Origin: Clostridiales bacterium
GTDB lineage: Bacteria > Bacillota > Clostridia > Oscillospirales > Oscillospiraceae
Length of the DNA stretch: 64,000 bases
Reading direction: 5' to 3'
NCBI GenBank assembly: GCA_012719035.1
Contig: JAAYBD010000022.1
Coordinates: forward strand, 1 to 64,000
Position 1 is the first letter of the stretch, and the number at the start of each line of letters is the position of its first letter. Positions 18,206-27,887 of this stretch are shown in pieces. The position numbers and the translations under genes were made by a program. The notes under the pieces were generated by a model. That model did not search any database. It was not told where the DNA came from and was given only the letters and a program-made list of their open reading frames with translations.

Positions 18206-19817
18206 ATGAGAAGCATTTTCCTGATTGCCGCAAACTCTGCAGCCTATTTCCTTTTCATTTATAAGTGTTTTTCTTTGATTGAAGGTATGCTTTACGGGAA
18301 ACATTATGGTCCTTCGTTCCGGCTGTTTATCGGAGCGGTCAACGCGGGACTAATGGTGACAATGGCACTATATATACCGATAAATATCGCATACTTCATT
18401 ACTGTGGCTGTTTTGTTTGCAGAACTGCTGATAATATTCAGAAAGTCACTGAAAGACACTCTTTTTGTGTCCGTTGCCGTTATGATGAACATCATGTGTC
18501 TTCGGGGCATGGTGATCTCAGTGTTTGCTCTTGCTACAAGGGGAACATTATATTCCGTATGCACATTCGGAGCTTTTCCTTGGCGCCTTGTTCGCTTCCA
18601 ACGTGCTCGAATGGATCGCGGTATATGTAATAATGCATTTTATCCGAATGGAAGACCTTCGCTTTACTATGCAAAACAAAACGCAGTCCAGATATATAAT
18701 CATTTGGTCATCCCTCTGTGTTTTGTTTATGTTCAGAAGCTCGTATATTTATGTAAGGGATCATTATATGCCCGACATGTTTATTGACCATTTGAGCTAC
18801 TGTTTTATGCTTCTTTTCAGTTTTTACTGTTTGCTGATCTATACATTCAGATTAAATAAGGTTGCTAAGATCCGCGAAATCAACAAGAGCCTGTCGCAGG
18901 CGCTCGGAAATCAAATGAAGCTTCAAAGCGCGCTGATGCGTGACGCTATTTTTATGTCACAGGCGAATTTGACCCAGAACAAAATTATAAGCGGTCTTGA
19001 AATATACAATGAACCGCTTGATGATATCAATAATGAATACGACGCGTGGTTTGAATATGCAAGGGCAAAAATCTACCCTGATGATTACGATATTTATTTC
19101 AAATCTCTCCAACGCCAAAATCTGCTCAACAATTTTAATAGGGGCATTGAACCCAAGCCCTTTGAATACAGGCGTTTAGGCAAGGATAATAATTACCATT
19201 GGGTCAGGCTTATTCTTAGAATGTTCAAAGATGTTGAAACAGATGACGTTTATGTATTCGGCTATGCGTTTGATATTGAAGATGAAGTGCGCGACAGACA
19301 GGCTTTGCTGCGCTGTGCCCAGACGGATCTTTTTACAGGGCTTTACAATAAGACAACGACAGAAACATTTATAGGGGAAGAAATCCGTAAAGGCGCAGGT
19401 ATCCTCCTTTTGCTCGATGTTGACAATTTTAAGAACATTAACGACAGGTTTGGGCATGAAGCCGGCGATTATGTACTTAAACACATTTCGGACTTGCTTA
19501 CAGAAACTTTCCGCAAATGCGATATCATCGGACGGATAGGCGGCGATGAGTTCATGATTTTCATTAAGGATACGACGGATATTTCGATAGCGTAGGACAG
19601 GGCTTCTGAAATAATGAAAAGGCTTAAATCCGGAGTGGACTGCGCAAAAAGGCGTATTTATGTGACGGTGAGTATTGGCATTGTCGTAATAGATGAAAAA
19701 ATCAACAGTTTTTCCATAGCCTATAATCAGGCGGACAGCGCGCTGTATCGTGCAAAGCACAGCGGGAAAAACTCTTATGTGATATACGGAGGCAGCGCAA
19801 AATGCTCGGTTTGCTGA
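18206..19817 (+). pseudogene. Diguanylate cyclase-type gene (membrane-PAS-GGDEF), frameshifted and with an internal amber stop
   Basis: The N-terminal membrane part (from ATG 18206, several hydrophobic helices) is in one frame and the rest (ELFLGALFASNVLEWIAVYV onward) in another; the switch lies near 18560-18575 and needs one extra or two missing bases. The second part has helices, a PAS-like domain (FEYRRLGKDNNYHWVRL) and a GGDEF domain (TGLYNKTT, DVDNFKNINDRFGHEAGDYV, RIGGDEFMIF). A TAG at 19593-19595 interrupts it after DISIA; the same frame continues with VSIGIVVID and DSALYRAKHSGKNSYV, the GGDEF C-terminus. The cyclase would have made c-di-GMP; two lesions argue that it is dead. Confidence 0.85.
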
Positions 19818-19945
19818 ACAAGGGATATTAATATTACAATTTGATTTACTGAGAGTGGTTTTTGTATTGCCCCCGTATTCTCTTAAATGCCGCAGGGCTT
19901 TTGAGGGCTGCGGGGTACTGTGTTTTTATAGAGAATAAAATGATT

Positions 19946-21460
19946 TTATTCCGCCCCGTTGATAAAATGTTCGATGCGATATGACATTTCCAAAAGAAAG
20001 CGGGTGTTGAAATCCTCAAGGTCCGCCTGCGTCAGCTCGGAAATCCGCTTCAGACGGTAGACAAGTGAATTTCGGTGGATGAAGAGCTTTTCGGTGGCAA
20101 GCTTTATGCTGCATCCACATGAGAGAAAGGTGTCAAGCGTGTGATACAGGTCTGTGTTATTATCGTGATCATATTTTCTGAGCAGGCTGAGCGCCGGATG
20201 GCAAAACAATTCCAGATTGACGGAAGCCTTTGCGTACCTCAGAAGATCAAAGAAAGCATAATCCATATACCGGCGGACGCCGCATCTGTCTTTTAGGTGA
20301 TCTCCAAGCTCCAATGCGTGCGAAGCCTGAGTATATTGCTCTGAGAAATCTTCTATCCTGAAGAAAACGTTGCTTATGCCTATACGCAGAAATTCAGCCT
20401 TGGCAAAATCGTCAAGGATTGAGAGGTGTTCCTGAGACATATCCGCCGAGTTCCCAAGCGGAATCAGCGCGGCAATGGCATCCCCGTGAAACGTCAGGTG
20501 TATGTCCGGCAAAAGCAATTTCAGTTTTTCCGCGACCTGCTCCTTCAAATGCTTTTGCCCAAGGTTTCTGCACTGCCTTATGCACAGTGCGCACATATGC
20601 TTTGGAAAACTCAGCTTTGCAATACGCGGAGAAAGCTTTTCTGGCGGTGCGCCGATAAGAAGATCATAGAGCAGCCTTTGATACTGTGTGTTGTCTGGAA
20701 GAAGATATGGAGCAAATCTTGAAACCATGTCTCCCGCTGCGGCGCTTACGATTTTAAGCTGCTCGAAATGTGCAGGGGACAAGGCGCTTTCTTTCTCCAG
20801 CATGACGGTAAAGCCGATTATCTGTCCGTTATTGAAAATCTTGCTGGACAGCTTCCGAAGGGGGGACGCGCCGCAGACCACTGCAATAGGCTCCGAGGTG
20901 TTCGGAGCGTTTTTTATGCCTTCCAGCTCATTTACGGCGCTGATAAACTCATAACTGCAATAACCCTGTCTGATGTTCTGCTCCCAAAGCGGGTCGTCGA
21001 TGGGGTAGATAGTGGAGTAGGACAAGATTTTGAAGTCTGTATCAAGCAATATGATCGAATTGCCTAATTTTGATGCCGCCATATTGACGAATGCTGAAAC
21101 GCTTTTTGTCTGGGCTGCACAATCCATAAGCTCTGCGTAAAATCCTTTGCCGCGGGATGCGTCTGCAAGAGCTTTTGCGGCATTGATCAGGGGAAAGAGC
21201 TTATCTTCCTCAACCAAGGCAAGATCGCTTTCTGTACATTGTAAAGAGGAGGTTTTATCTGTGCGCACAAGCAGGGAATGGGGCGGAAGTTTTTCCGCTC
21301 CTATTTGTTCATAATAACCAATATACAGCACATCATTTTGAAAGTCTTTCTGAGAGCCATCGATCAGGGCAATATCCTTGATGTCGAAAATATCTTTGAT
21401 ATTAATAGCTTCTATCGGAACTTTCTCTGAGATGCGCTGTACGAGACTGCTGAAAAACAT
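19946..21460 (-). CDS. PucR/CdaR-type transcriptional regulator
   Basis: A 504-residue regulator. The N-terminal half is a PucR-type sensory region, the middle a GGDEF-like/CdaR segment, and the last 60 residues the PucR helix-turn-helix: TFLSCGCSIKLATEKLFIHR, then NSLVYRLKRISELT. The start is ATG 21460 with GAGGTG 6 bases upstream; a longer in-frame extension lacks a site. It is divergent from the large oxidoreductase fusion at 21673 and most likely controls it. The inducer is unknown. Confidence 0.9.
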   Translation of the reverse strand: MFFSSLVQRISEKVPIEAINIKDIFDIKDIALIDGSQKDFQNDVLYIGYYEQIGAEKLPPHSLLVRTDKTSSLQCTESDLALVEEDKLFPLINAAKALADASRGKGFYAELMDCAAQTKSVSAFVNMAASKLGNSIILLDTDFKILSYSTIYPIDDPLWEQNIRQGYCSYEFISAVNELEGIKNAPNTSEPIAVVCGASPLRKLSSKIFNNGQIIGFTVMLEKESALSPAHFEQLKIVSAAAGDMVSRFAPYLLPDNTQYQRLLYDLLIGAPPEKLSPRIAKLSFPKHMCALCIRQCRNLGQKHLKEQVAEKLKLLLPDIHLTFHGDAIAALIPLGNSADMSQEHLSILDDFAKAEFLRIGISNVFFRIEDFSEQYTQASHALELGDHLKDRCGVRRYMDYAFFDLLRYAKASVNLELFCHPALSLLRKYDHDNNTDLYHTLDTFLSCGCSIKLATEKLFIHRNSLVYRLKRISELTQADLEDFNTRFLLEMSYRIEHFINGAE

Positions 21461-21612
21461 AGCGTTCACCTCGACACTATTATAGTGCACCGTATACAAA
21501 TCATCAAGTAATTTCTGTGTTACGAAACCATATATTTTTAATCTCATACTGGGTATAATTAAATTGTCTAAAATTAAACAGGAACTGTTTCATCAAAAAT
21601 CATTACAGCAAT

Positions 21613-21634
21613 GGGAACATTCGCTGCTGTTCCC
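21613..21634. promoter_or_regulatory. Inverted repeat in the PucR-oxidoreductase spacer
   Basis: GGGAACA-ttcgctgc-TGTTCCC is a perfect 7-bp inverted repeat 39 bases upstream of the oxidoreductase start. Possible PucR operator or leader hairpin; no T-run follows. Confidence 0.4.
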
Positions 21635-21672
21635 CTAAATATTAGAAACATCTAAATTAAGGAGGCTTCGAT

Positions 21673-24489
21673 ATGTACGACAAACTGTTTTCGGAAGGCA
21701 AAATAGGAAATCTTGCGCTGAAAAACCGACTGGTGATGTCACCTATGGGCATAGGGCTTGCAGAGCTTGACGGAAGTCCGTCTGAAGAAATGATCGACTT
21801 TTACGAAGAGCGTGCCGCGGGCGGTGCAGGGCTTATCATTCCCGAGATAACCCGCGTGAACGATGTACATGGGGTCGGGCTTTTGCGTCAGCTTTCAGTT
21901 ACTAAGGACAGGCACATAGAGCCGCTGTCAAGGCTTGCTGCCGCTGTCCACAAGCATGGCGCGAAGATTTTTATCCAACTGCATCATCCGGGACGTGAGA
22001 CTGTTTCGGCACTCATAGGCGGACAGCCTGTAGTTGCACCCTCTGCAATCAGATGCAAATCGACAAATCAGGAAACACGTGCACTGGAAAATGCCGAGAT
22101 CAAAGAGCTTGTGCAGCAATTTATCGACGGTGCGGTGCGTGTGCAGAAGGCAGGCTGCGACGGCGTTGAACTCCATGCGGCACATGGATATCTGATAAAT
22201 CAATTTTTGAGCCCTTATACCAACAAGCGTACGGACGAGTACGGAGGAAGCTTTGAAAACCGGCTGCGCTTTATTGCAGAGATCATAAATGGCATACGCA
22301 AGGAATGCGGCCCTGATTTCCCCATAAGCGTCCGTTTATCCGTTGAAGAATTCTTGGATAAGACAGGTGTTACTGAGGATTACATACATATACAAGACGG
22401 CGTAAAAATCGCAATGGCCTTGGAGAAGCTGGGAATAGACGTAATCGACGTAAGCTGCGGAATATATGAGACAGGCGTGGTCTGCGTTGAGCCTATCTCT
22501 TATCCGCAGGGCTGGCGGCGTGAGATGATAAAGGCGGTAAAAGATCATGTCGGTATTCCCGTAATCGGCGTTTCAGCCATTCGCGAACCGGCTGTTGCGG
22601 AAAAATTCCTTGAAGACGGTGTGGAAGATTTTATTTCGCTTGGACGTGCATGGCTTGCCGATGAACAGTGGGGCAGAAAGGTTCAGGAAGGACGCGAAAA
22701 AGAACTGCGCAAGTGCATTTCCTGTATGCGCTGCTTTGAAAGTCTCGGTGAATACAATGCCGTTGGACTTCCCGCCGAGTGTGCCGTAAATCCGCGCATG
22801 GCACGTGAGCGCAAGTACGGTGAAGCAGTCCGCGACATAAAAGGACACAAGGCTGTCGTCGTCGGCGGAGGACCCGCGGGCATGAGCGCCGCCTGCTCCC
22901 TTGCAGAGCGCGGGGTCAAGGTGACTTTGATTGAAAAGACTTCCGCTTTGGGCGGTCTTATCAATATAGCCAAGGAGCCGCCCCATAAGGGGAACATGAA
23001 ATGGCTGGCTGAGTATTATGAGGATGCCCTGAACCGCTATGGTGTGGATATCCGCCTTAATACGGAGGCAAGTCCCGAGCTTATAGACAGCATTAAGCCG
23101 GACGCTGTTGTTTTGGCAACGGGCAGCACTCCGATTATCCCCAAAGGTATAGCCGGAATCCATGAAAGCAACGTCTACAGCGTGGAGGATGTTTTAAGCG
23201 GCAGATCCGGTCTTTCAAATAAGAATATCATGCTTATCGGTGCAGGCATGACAGGTTTGGAAACTGCGGAATATCTCTGCGCTGCCGGAAATACCGTAAC
23301 AGTTGCGGATATGCTTGGAAGCGTTGCACAGGACGGAAACAAGACCATAGTGCTTGATGTCATGGGACGGCTCAATAAATATGGAGTAACTTTCCTTTTA
23401 GAGCATACGCTCAAAGAGATAAAGACAGACAGTGTTATTCTTGAGGAAAAGGCTTCCGGCAATGCAAAGACTGTTCAGGCTGACGCGGTCGTTCTGTCTT
23501 TGGGAATGCGCCCGAATGCTGAGTTTGCCAACGCACTAAAGGAAAAAGGCTATGAGGTTCATGTTATCGGGGACGCTGAAAAAGTCGGGCGAATCGCCCC
23601 CGCAACACGCGGCGGTTTTGAAATCGGGCGGAATCTTTTCGGCGGGCAGAAGAAAGCGCCGAGCTTTATCACATCAGAGGAAGATATGAAAAAGTTCTCT
23701 AAAGTGTCGCTGATGGGCGATCAGGAGGGACTGTACCTTGCGTATTTGACAGATCCCGAAGCTATCAGCCGTCTGCTGCCCCCGCCGCTTAAGCCATTTT
23801 CGATGCCTATTGTTACGCTTTCAATAGCACATATAAATAAACCCTCTTTTGCGGAGGATTATTATGAGGCGACCCTCGGCATCCTTGCCACATACGGTAC
23901 GGAGCTGGGACTTTACCCAATTGGATTGGCTCTTGGAGGTCCCGGTGCGGAAATGGCAACCCAGCTTGGACGGGAATTCAGCGCAATTCCGAAAAAACTT
24001 GGTGCCGACTTCCAAATACGCCGCAGCGGCGAGACTGTAACGGCAAGCGTTTCCCGCAAGGGCGTCCAGCTTGTTGACGCAAAACTGGAGCTGGGTGAAT
24101 ACAACAGTCCGCTTACGAGCATCATCTATCAATCCCCCGAAGCGGGCAAAAAGACCTACGGTAACGGATTCTTCTTTAAATTTACCCGCGAACCGGATGA
24201 AAATGCCGTGCCTCATTTTGTGGGCGGAGCTTTGCTCAGAAACCTGTGTGAATATACCTACAAGTCTTGGGAGCCGGGCTTTGCCTCGCTGGAGCTTAAG
24301 TCGGGAGCGGACGACCCTTGGGCGGAGCTTCCCGTCAGCACGATGATAGGCGGAGCGTATTCCAAAAACGATTTGCTGATACACAATTTGAAGCTCGCGG
24401 AGCGCGTCGACGCCAACTCGATCATTCCTTACCTGCTTTCCGCACGCTATGACCGCAGCGTATTTATGGAGACAGGCAGAGGCGAGTGA
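21673..24489 (+). CDS. Old yellow enzyme/2,4-dienoyl-CoA reductase-type oxidoreductase fused to an acetoacetate decarboxylase-like domain
   Basis: A 938-residue three-module protein. Residues 1-340 are an FMN-binding TIM barrel (HHPGRETV, VELHAAHGYLINQFLSP, RTDEYGGSFENR). Cys348, 351, 354 and 370 (CISCMRC, AECAVNPR) should hold a 4Fe-4S cluster. Residues 390-660 carry FAD and NAD(P) Rossmann motifs (VVGGGPAGMSAA, LIGAGMTGLETAEYL). Usual family members end here. Residues 673-938 instead add an acetoacetate decarboxylase-like domain: LLPPPLKPF, AHINKPSFAEDYYEA, GREFSAIPKKL, where Lys774/775 match the Schiff-base lysine region. AAGGAGG lies upstream. It may reduce an enoate or enone and then decarboxylate or bind a beta-keto acid; the substrate is unknown. 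Confidence 0.9.
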   Translation: MYDKLFSEGKIGNLALKNRLVMSPMGIGLAELDGSPSEEMIDFYEERAAGGAGLIIPEITRVNDVHGVGLLRQLSVTKDRHIEPLSRLAAAVHKHGAKIFIQLHHPGRETVSALIGGQPVVAPSAIRCKSTNQETRALENAEIKELVQQFIDGAVRVQKAGCDGVELHAAHGYLINQFLSPYTNKRTDEYGGSFENRLRFIAEIINGIRKECGPDFPISVRLSVEEFLDKTGVTEDYIHIQDGVKIAMALEKLGIDVIDVSCGIYETGVVCVEPISYPQGWRREMIKAVKDHVGIPVIGVSAIREPAVAEKFLEDGVEDFISLGRAWLADEQWGRKVQEGREKELRKCISCMRCFESLGEYNAVGLPAECAVNPRMARERKYGEAVRDIKGHKAVVVGGGPAGMSAACSLAERGVKVTLIEKTSALGGLINIAKEPPHKGNMKWLAEYYEDALNRYGVDIRLNTEASPELIDSIKPDAVVLATGSTPIIPKGIAGIHESNVYSVEDVLSGRSGLSNKNIMLIGAGMTGLETAEYLCAAGNTVTVADMLGSVAQDGNKTIVLDVMGRLNKYGVTFLLEHTLKEIKTDSVILEEKASGNAKTVQADAVVLSLGMRPNAEFANALKEKGYEVHVIGDAEKVGRIAPATRGGFEIGRNLFGGQKKAPSFITSEEDMKKFSKVSLMGDQEGLYLAYLTDPEAISRLLPPPLKPFSMPIVTLSIAHINKPSFAEDYYEATLGILATYGTELGLYPIGLALGGPGAEMATQLGREFSAIPKKLGADFQIRRSGETVTASVSRKGVQLVDAKLELGEYNSPLTSIIYQSPEAGKKTYGNGFFFKFTREPDENAVPHFVGGALLRNLCEYTYKSWEPGFASLELKSGADDPWAELPVSTMIGGAYSKNDLLIHNLKLAERVDANSIIPYLLSARYDRSVFMETGRGE

Positions 24490-24572
24490 AATCTTACCCT
24501 ATACACCGCTTCCTATGTATAAAGAAATACACTGCCAAACAAAGTTGATATAGAAATAGAAGCGGGATATAT

Positions 24573-24618
24573 AAAAGGAACAGGGACACGGATAAAACCG
24601 TGTCCTTGTTTCCCTTTT
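24573..24618. terminator. Bidirectional terminator between the fusion oxidoreductase and lplA
   Basis: AGGGACACGG and CCGTGTCCTT with flanking GGAACA/TGTTTCC pairing form a long stem; AAAAGG and CCTTTTTA flanks serve both strands. Confidence 0.8.
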
Positions 24619-25634
24619 TATAAAGCTAAGGCGCTGTTCCTGCCGGGTACGTATATTTCCTTGCCGTTGACGATTTCGGGCAGCTTAACTGTCATCAGTT
24701 CCTTTTCATTAAATGGAGTGTTGAGGATGTTTTTCTTGATTTTAGATGGCAAATCGACATCGAGGGAATCGGTGCTGATTTCTGCTTTTTTAATGATTCC
24801 GTCTTCAACGGCAAGATATAATTCCGCTTCGCCCCAGTCATAGCGTCCATAAAGCTTGATGCCAAACTCCGGTGAAGACCCAAAATTCCAATCCCGGCTA
24901 AGGTAGCGATCTCTCAGAGCCATGATCTCATCCAAAGCTATTTCGCCGCCGTATTCGGATGCTTCGTCAAGTCTGATTATTTCCGGCTCAGATATGGCGG
25001 GATTGCCCGCTGAAGAATCGATATTCCAAAACGCGTCCGCCAAAGACCTTTTTAGAAGATTGACGCTTATATCAGGGTTCAGCTCCTTTAAATTAATGAT
25101 TCTTGATTTTACGGAGTCAACTCCCTTGGATTCGAGTTTCCGAGGTGAAACAGTCAGCATTTTTGCCATCTTTCCGACATCCGTATCAATAAGAAGCGTG
25201 CCGTGATGGCATAAGATGTTGTTTTCTTCAAAATAGGCGTTTCCGGAAAACTTGAATTGCCCCGCCTGTATATCATTTTTTCCATTAAAGGAAGCCTCTA
25301 TCCCGTAGGTTCTCAGAACGCGGATAATCATTTCGATGTTCTCTCCGACTGCATTCTCCTTAAAACAGGATATGAAAGTAAAATTTAAATTACCTAAATC
25401 GTGATAAACGGCTCCGCCCCCCGATAACCTCCGTACCAGTTTAGCGTCCGCTTTTTCAAGCTCATCAAGATTACATTCCTTCCAAGGATTTTGATTTCTC
25501 CCTATGACCACTGTGTTGCCGTTCTGCCACAAATAAAGGAGCCTGTCTTCCGGTTTGGCAATGCGAAAGAGATATTCCTCCAAAGCGAGGTTGAAATAGG
25601 GGTCGGTGCTGTTAGACTCATATATTTTGCGCAA
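24618..25634 (-). CDS. lplA: Lipoate-protein ligase
   Basis: Activates free lipoate with ATP and attaches it to lipoyl domains. The 338 residues fit LplA with its C-terminal accessory domain. Family marks are STDPYFNLALEEYLF, VVIGRNQNPWKECN, VRRLSGGGAVYHDLGNLNF (lipoyl-AMP binding) and GKNDIQAGQFKFSGNA. The start is a TTG at 25634, overlapping the lpdA stop by 17 bases with GGAG 11 bases upstream, so the genes form one operon. The obvious local substrate is the lipoyl domain of the adjacent LpdA. Confidence 0.95.
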   Translation of the reverse strand: MRKIYESNSTDPYFNLALEEYLFRIAKPEDRLLYLWQNGNTVVIGRNQNPWKECNLDELEKADAKLVRRLSGGGAVYHDLGNLNFTFISCFKENAVGENIEMIIRVLRTYGIEASFNGKNDIQAGQFKFSGNAYFEENNILCHHGTLLIDTDVGKMAKMLTVSPRKLESKGVDSVKSRIINLKELNPDISVNLLKRSLADAFWNIDSSAGNPAISEPEIIRLDEASEYGGEIALDEIMALRDRYLSRDWNFGSSPEFGIKLYGRYDWGEAELYLAVEDGIIKKAEISTDSLDVDLPSKIKKNILNTPFNEKELMTVKLPEIVNGKEIYVPGRNSALAL

Positions 25635-27324
25635 AGCTCAAAGATTCTCCTTCAATTCCCAGTATTGCCTCATGAACGGCCTCTGCTGCTGTAGGATGGG
25701 CAAACACCAAGTGCTTCAGTGTTCTTACATCGACTTTTTCTTTGATAAAGTAAGTGAAATTTGAAATCAAATCTGTGGCGCCGGGACCGATTATCGCCGC
25801 GCCAAGAATTCTGTCGTCCTCCGCGTGGCTGATTACCTTGACAAAGCCGGAAGGCTCGCCCAAACTGAGCGCTTTGCCGTTGGCGGCAAACGGGAATTTG
25901 CTGATTTTATAAGCTATACCGGCTTTTTCCGCCTCTTTTTCACACAAGCCCACAACACCGATTTCCGGAGAGAGGAAAACCGCACTGGGAATGGCGGAAT
26001 AATCCATCTCGCTGTTAAGCCCCATACAGTTTTCAGCTGCCACAATTCCCTGATGACTTGCCACATGGGCAAGCTGCAAGATGTTTGTAATATCCCCTAT
26101 CGCGTAAATATCGGGACAGGAGGTCTTCATGTCCGCGTCGACCTTAATGCCGTTTCCCCGTTCGTTAAGCTCTATTCCGAGAGAAGCAAAGTCTATAGAA
26201 TCGAGGTTTGCCCTTCGCCCCACTGACATCAGGATAAGATCGGAAACTGCACAGTGCCTCTCCCCTGCCACACTGTAAAAGCTCAGACCCTGACCGTTTT
26301 CAGCCATCATGATTTCTTCGGTCTTAGCGCCTGTGAATATGCTTATCTCTCTTTCGGAGCACTCATCCATTATGATATCGATGATATCATCGTCAAGATT
26401 GGAGAGGATATTGTCCATATATTCTAAAACTGTCACTTTGCTCCCCAAAGAACTGAAGATAAAGGCAAATTCCATTCCTATGACGCCGCCGCCGATAACA
26501 GTGAGTGTTTCCGGTATTTTTCGGATATTCAAAATTTCTTTGTTTGTTAGCACGATTGGGAGGTCTGCGCCGGTTATCTGCAGCTTTGCGGCCGAAGAGC
26601 CTGCGGCGATTATTATTTTCTTCGCCTTGATGCTTGCTTCAACTTTGCTGTTGCTGACAGCGATTTCGTCTTTCGAGACTTTGGCTTCGCCTGAAATGAT
26701 TTTAACTTTCCAATGCTCAAGCAAATGTTCGATTCCGTCAGTCAAAGTGCTTACCACATTGTTTTTGCGCCTGACGATCTGCTCCATATCCACTCCGACT
26801 AAAGTGCCTTGAATTCCAAATTTTTCGCTTTCTGCTATATCATCGCGCAAATGCGCGCATTTTACAAAGCACTTTGTCGGGATACATCCATAATTGAGGC
26901 AGGTACCCCCAATTCTATCTTTTTCAATAAGCGTGACAGATGCTCCAAGCTGCGCCGCTCGGATTGCCGCAATGTAACCGCCCGGTCCTCCGCCTATAAT
27001 CGCGATATCACAGCTTATATTTTCTTTTTTGGGCTTTGCAAGTCCAAAATTATAGCTGAAAGCCGGCTTTTCCGGAGCGTTGTTTCCTGCTTCCCCTTCA
27101 AGCTCCGCGATAACATCACCTATTTTGATTTGCTGTCCTTCCTGTATCAAAACCCTTAAAATTTTACCTTCGTATTCGGACTTTACTAAAAAATTACCTT
27201 TTGACGATTCGGCGTTAAACAGACCGTCCCCAATTTTTATTAAGTCCCCATCCTTGATGAGGATTTTTCCGACCTTTGCCTTTCGGTCTTCACCGTACAA
27301 TTTTTTCAATACGATATTTGTCAT
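25618..27324 (-). CDS. lpdA: Dihydrolipoamide dehydrogenase with N-terminal lipoyl domain
   Basis: A 568-residue E3 flavoenzyme that oxidises dihydrolipoyl groups with NAD+. Residues 1-75 form a biotinyl/lipoyl domain with Lys42 (AESSKGN) as the likely lipoylation site. After a short linker comes the FAD domain (IIGGGPGGYIAAIRAAQLG), the redox disulfide GGTCLNYGCIPTK, the NAD motif VIGGGVIGMEFAFIF and the C-terminal HPTAAEAVHEAI with the catalytic His-Glu. Downstream lplA overlaps; upstream is an AhpD-like gene. No 2-oxo-acid dehydrogenase or glycine cleavage gene is near, which is unusual. Confidence 0.96.
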   Translation of the reverse strand: MTNIVLKKLYGEDRKAKVGKILIKDGDLIKIGDGLFNAESSKGNFLVKSEYEGKILRVLIQEGQQIKIGDVIAELEGEAGNNAPEKPAFSYNFGLAKPKKENISCDIAIIGGGPGGYIAAIRAAQLGASVTLIEKDRIGGTCLNYGCIPTKCFVKCAHLRDDIAESEKFGIQGTLVGVDMEQIVRRKNNVVSTLTDGIEHLLEHWKVKIISGEAKVSKDEIAVSNSKVEASIKAKKIIIAAGSSAAKLQITGADLPIVLTNKEILNIRKIPETLTVIGGGVIGMEFAFIFSSLGSKVTVLEYMDNILSNLDDDIIDIIMDECSEREISIFTGAKTEEIMMAENGQGLSFYSVAGERHCAVSDLILMSVGRRANLDSIDFASLGIELNERGNGIKVDADMKTSCPDIYAIGDITNILQLAHVASHQGIVAAENCMGLNSEMDYSAIPSAVFLSPEIGVVGLCEKEAEKAGIAYKISKFPFAANGKALSLGEPSGFVKVISHAEDDRILGAAIIGPGATDLISNFTYFIKEKVDVRTLKHLVFAHPTAAEAVHEAILGIEGESLSFAQNI

Positions 27325-27341
27325 ACTTATCCCCTATAAGC

Positions 27342-27361
27342 AAAAAGGGGGATACCCCCCT
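27342..27361 (-). terminator. Hairpin between the AhpD-like gene and lpdA
   Basis: On the minus strand GGGGGTATCCCCC is followed by TTTTTG in the 39-base gap between the genes, so it would end or attenuate transcription before lpdA. Confidence 0.65.
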
Positions 27362-27363
27362 CT

Positions 27364-27717
27364 TTATTTGAAATCATTTTGGAATTCGTTGATACAGTCA
27401 TTTAATAATGTGACCGAATAAGCAACGGAGGGACCCCCGCCAAAGGCGACCGCCACCATTGCGGCTTCCAGTATTTCTTCCTTAGTTGCACCCGCCTCAA
27501 AGGCTTTATAGGAATGGTAGACTATGCAGTATTCGCACCTGTTGTAGCATCCTATCGCAACGCTTATAAGTTCTTTTGTTTTAAGGTCAAGAAGCTTAGG
27601 CTCGTAAGCCGCTCCCATGAGTCCCATAAAGGCGTTTGCCATAGATTCGTTCGTTTGTCCAAGGTTTCCCAGACCTCCAACAAATTCGTTAAGAAGTCCT
27701 CTTACATTTTTGCTCAT
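27364..27717 (-). CDS. AhpD-like carboxymuconolactone decarboxylase family protein
   Basis: A 117-residue all-helical CMD-family protein. The sequence from KTKELISV to CEYCIVYH gives E-x11-C-x2-C-x3-H, the AhpD active-site pattern in which two cysteines form the redox pair. AhpD of mycobacteria passes electrons from lipoylated protein to a peroxiredoxin. The start is ATG 27717, with AAGGAG 8 bases upstream. It precedes the lipoyl-containing LpdA and LplA on the same strand, separated by an attenuator-like hairpin, suggesting a shared thiol-disulfide role rather than gamma-carboxymuconolactone decarboxylation. Confidence 0.88.
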   Translation of the reverse strand: MSKNVRGLLNEFVGGLGNLGQTNESMANAFMGLMGAAYEPKLLDLKTKELISVAIGCYNRCEYCIVYHSYKAFEAGATKEEILEAAMVAVAFGGGPSVAYSVTLLNDCINEFQNDFK

Positions 27718-27887
27718 TTTCTCTACTCCTTGTTTATTAATGTTTATATTGGAAAATTCGCAGTTTTTTGCTATACTTATTATTGTCATTAATTCATCTG
27801 CAATTCATATAAATAAATTTATTTGAGAACAAAAGATTTCAATTTTTTGCAGGAGCATTTTAATACCAATAAAAAAGCGGTGAGAAT

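Noticed and set aside
19593..19595. The TAG in the GGDEF gene as a pyrrolysine or other recoded codon
   Set aside because: The same gene also carries a frameshift, no pyl genes are seen, and the site is not a known recoding position in GGDEF proteins.
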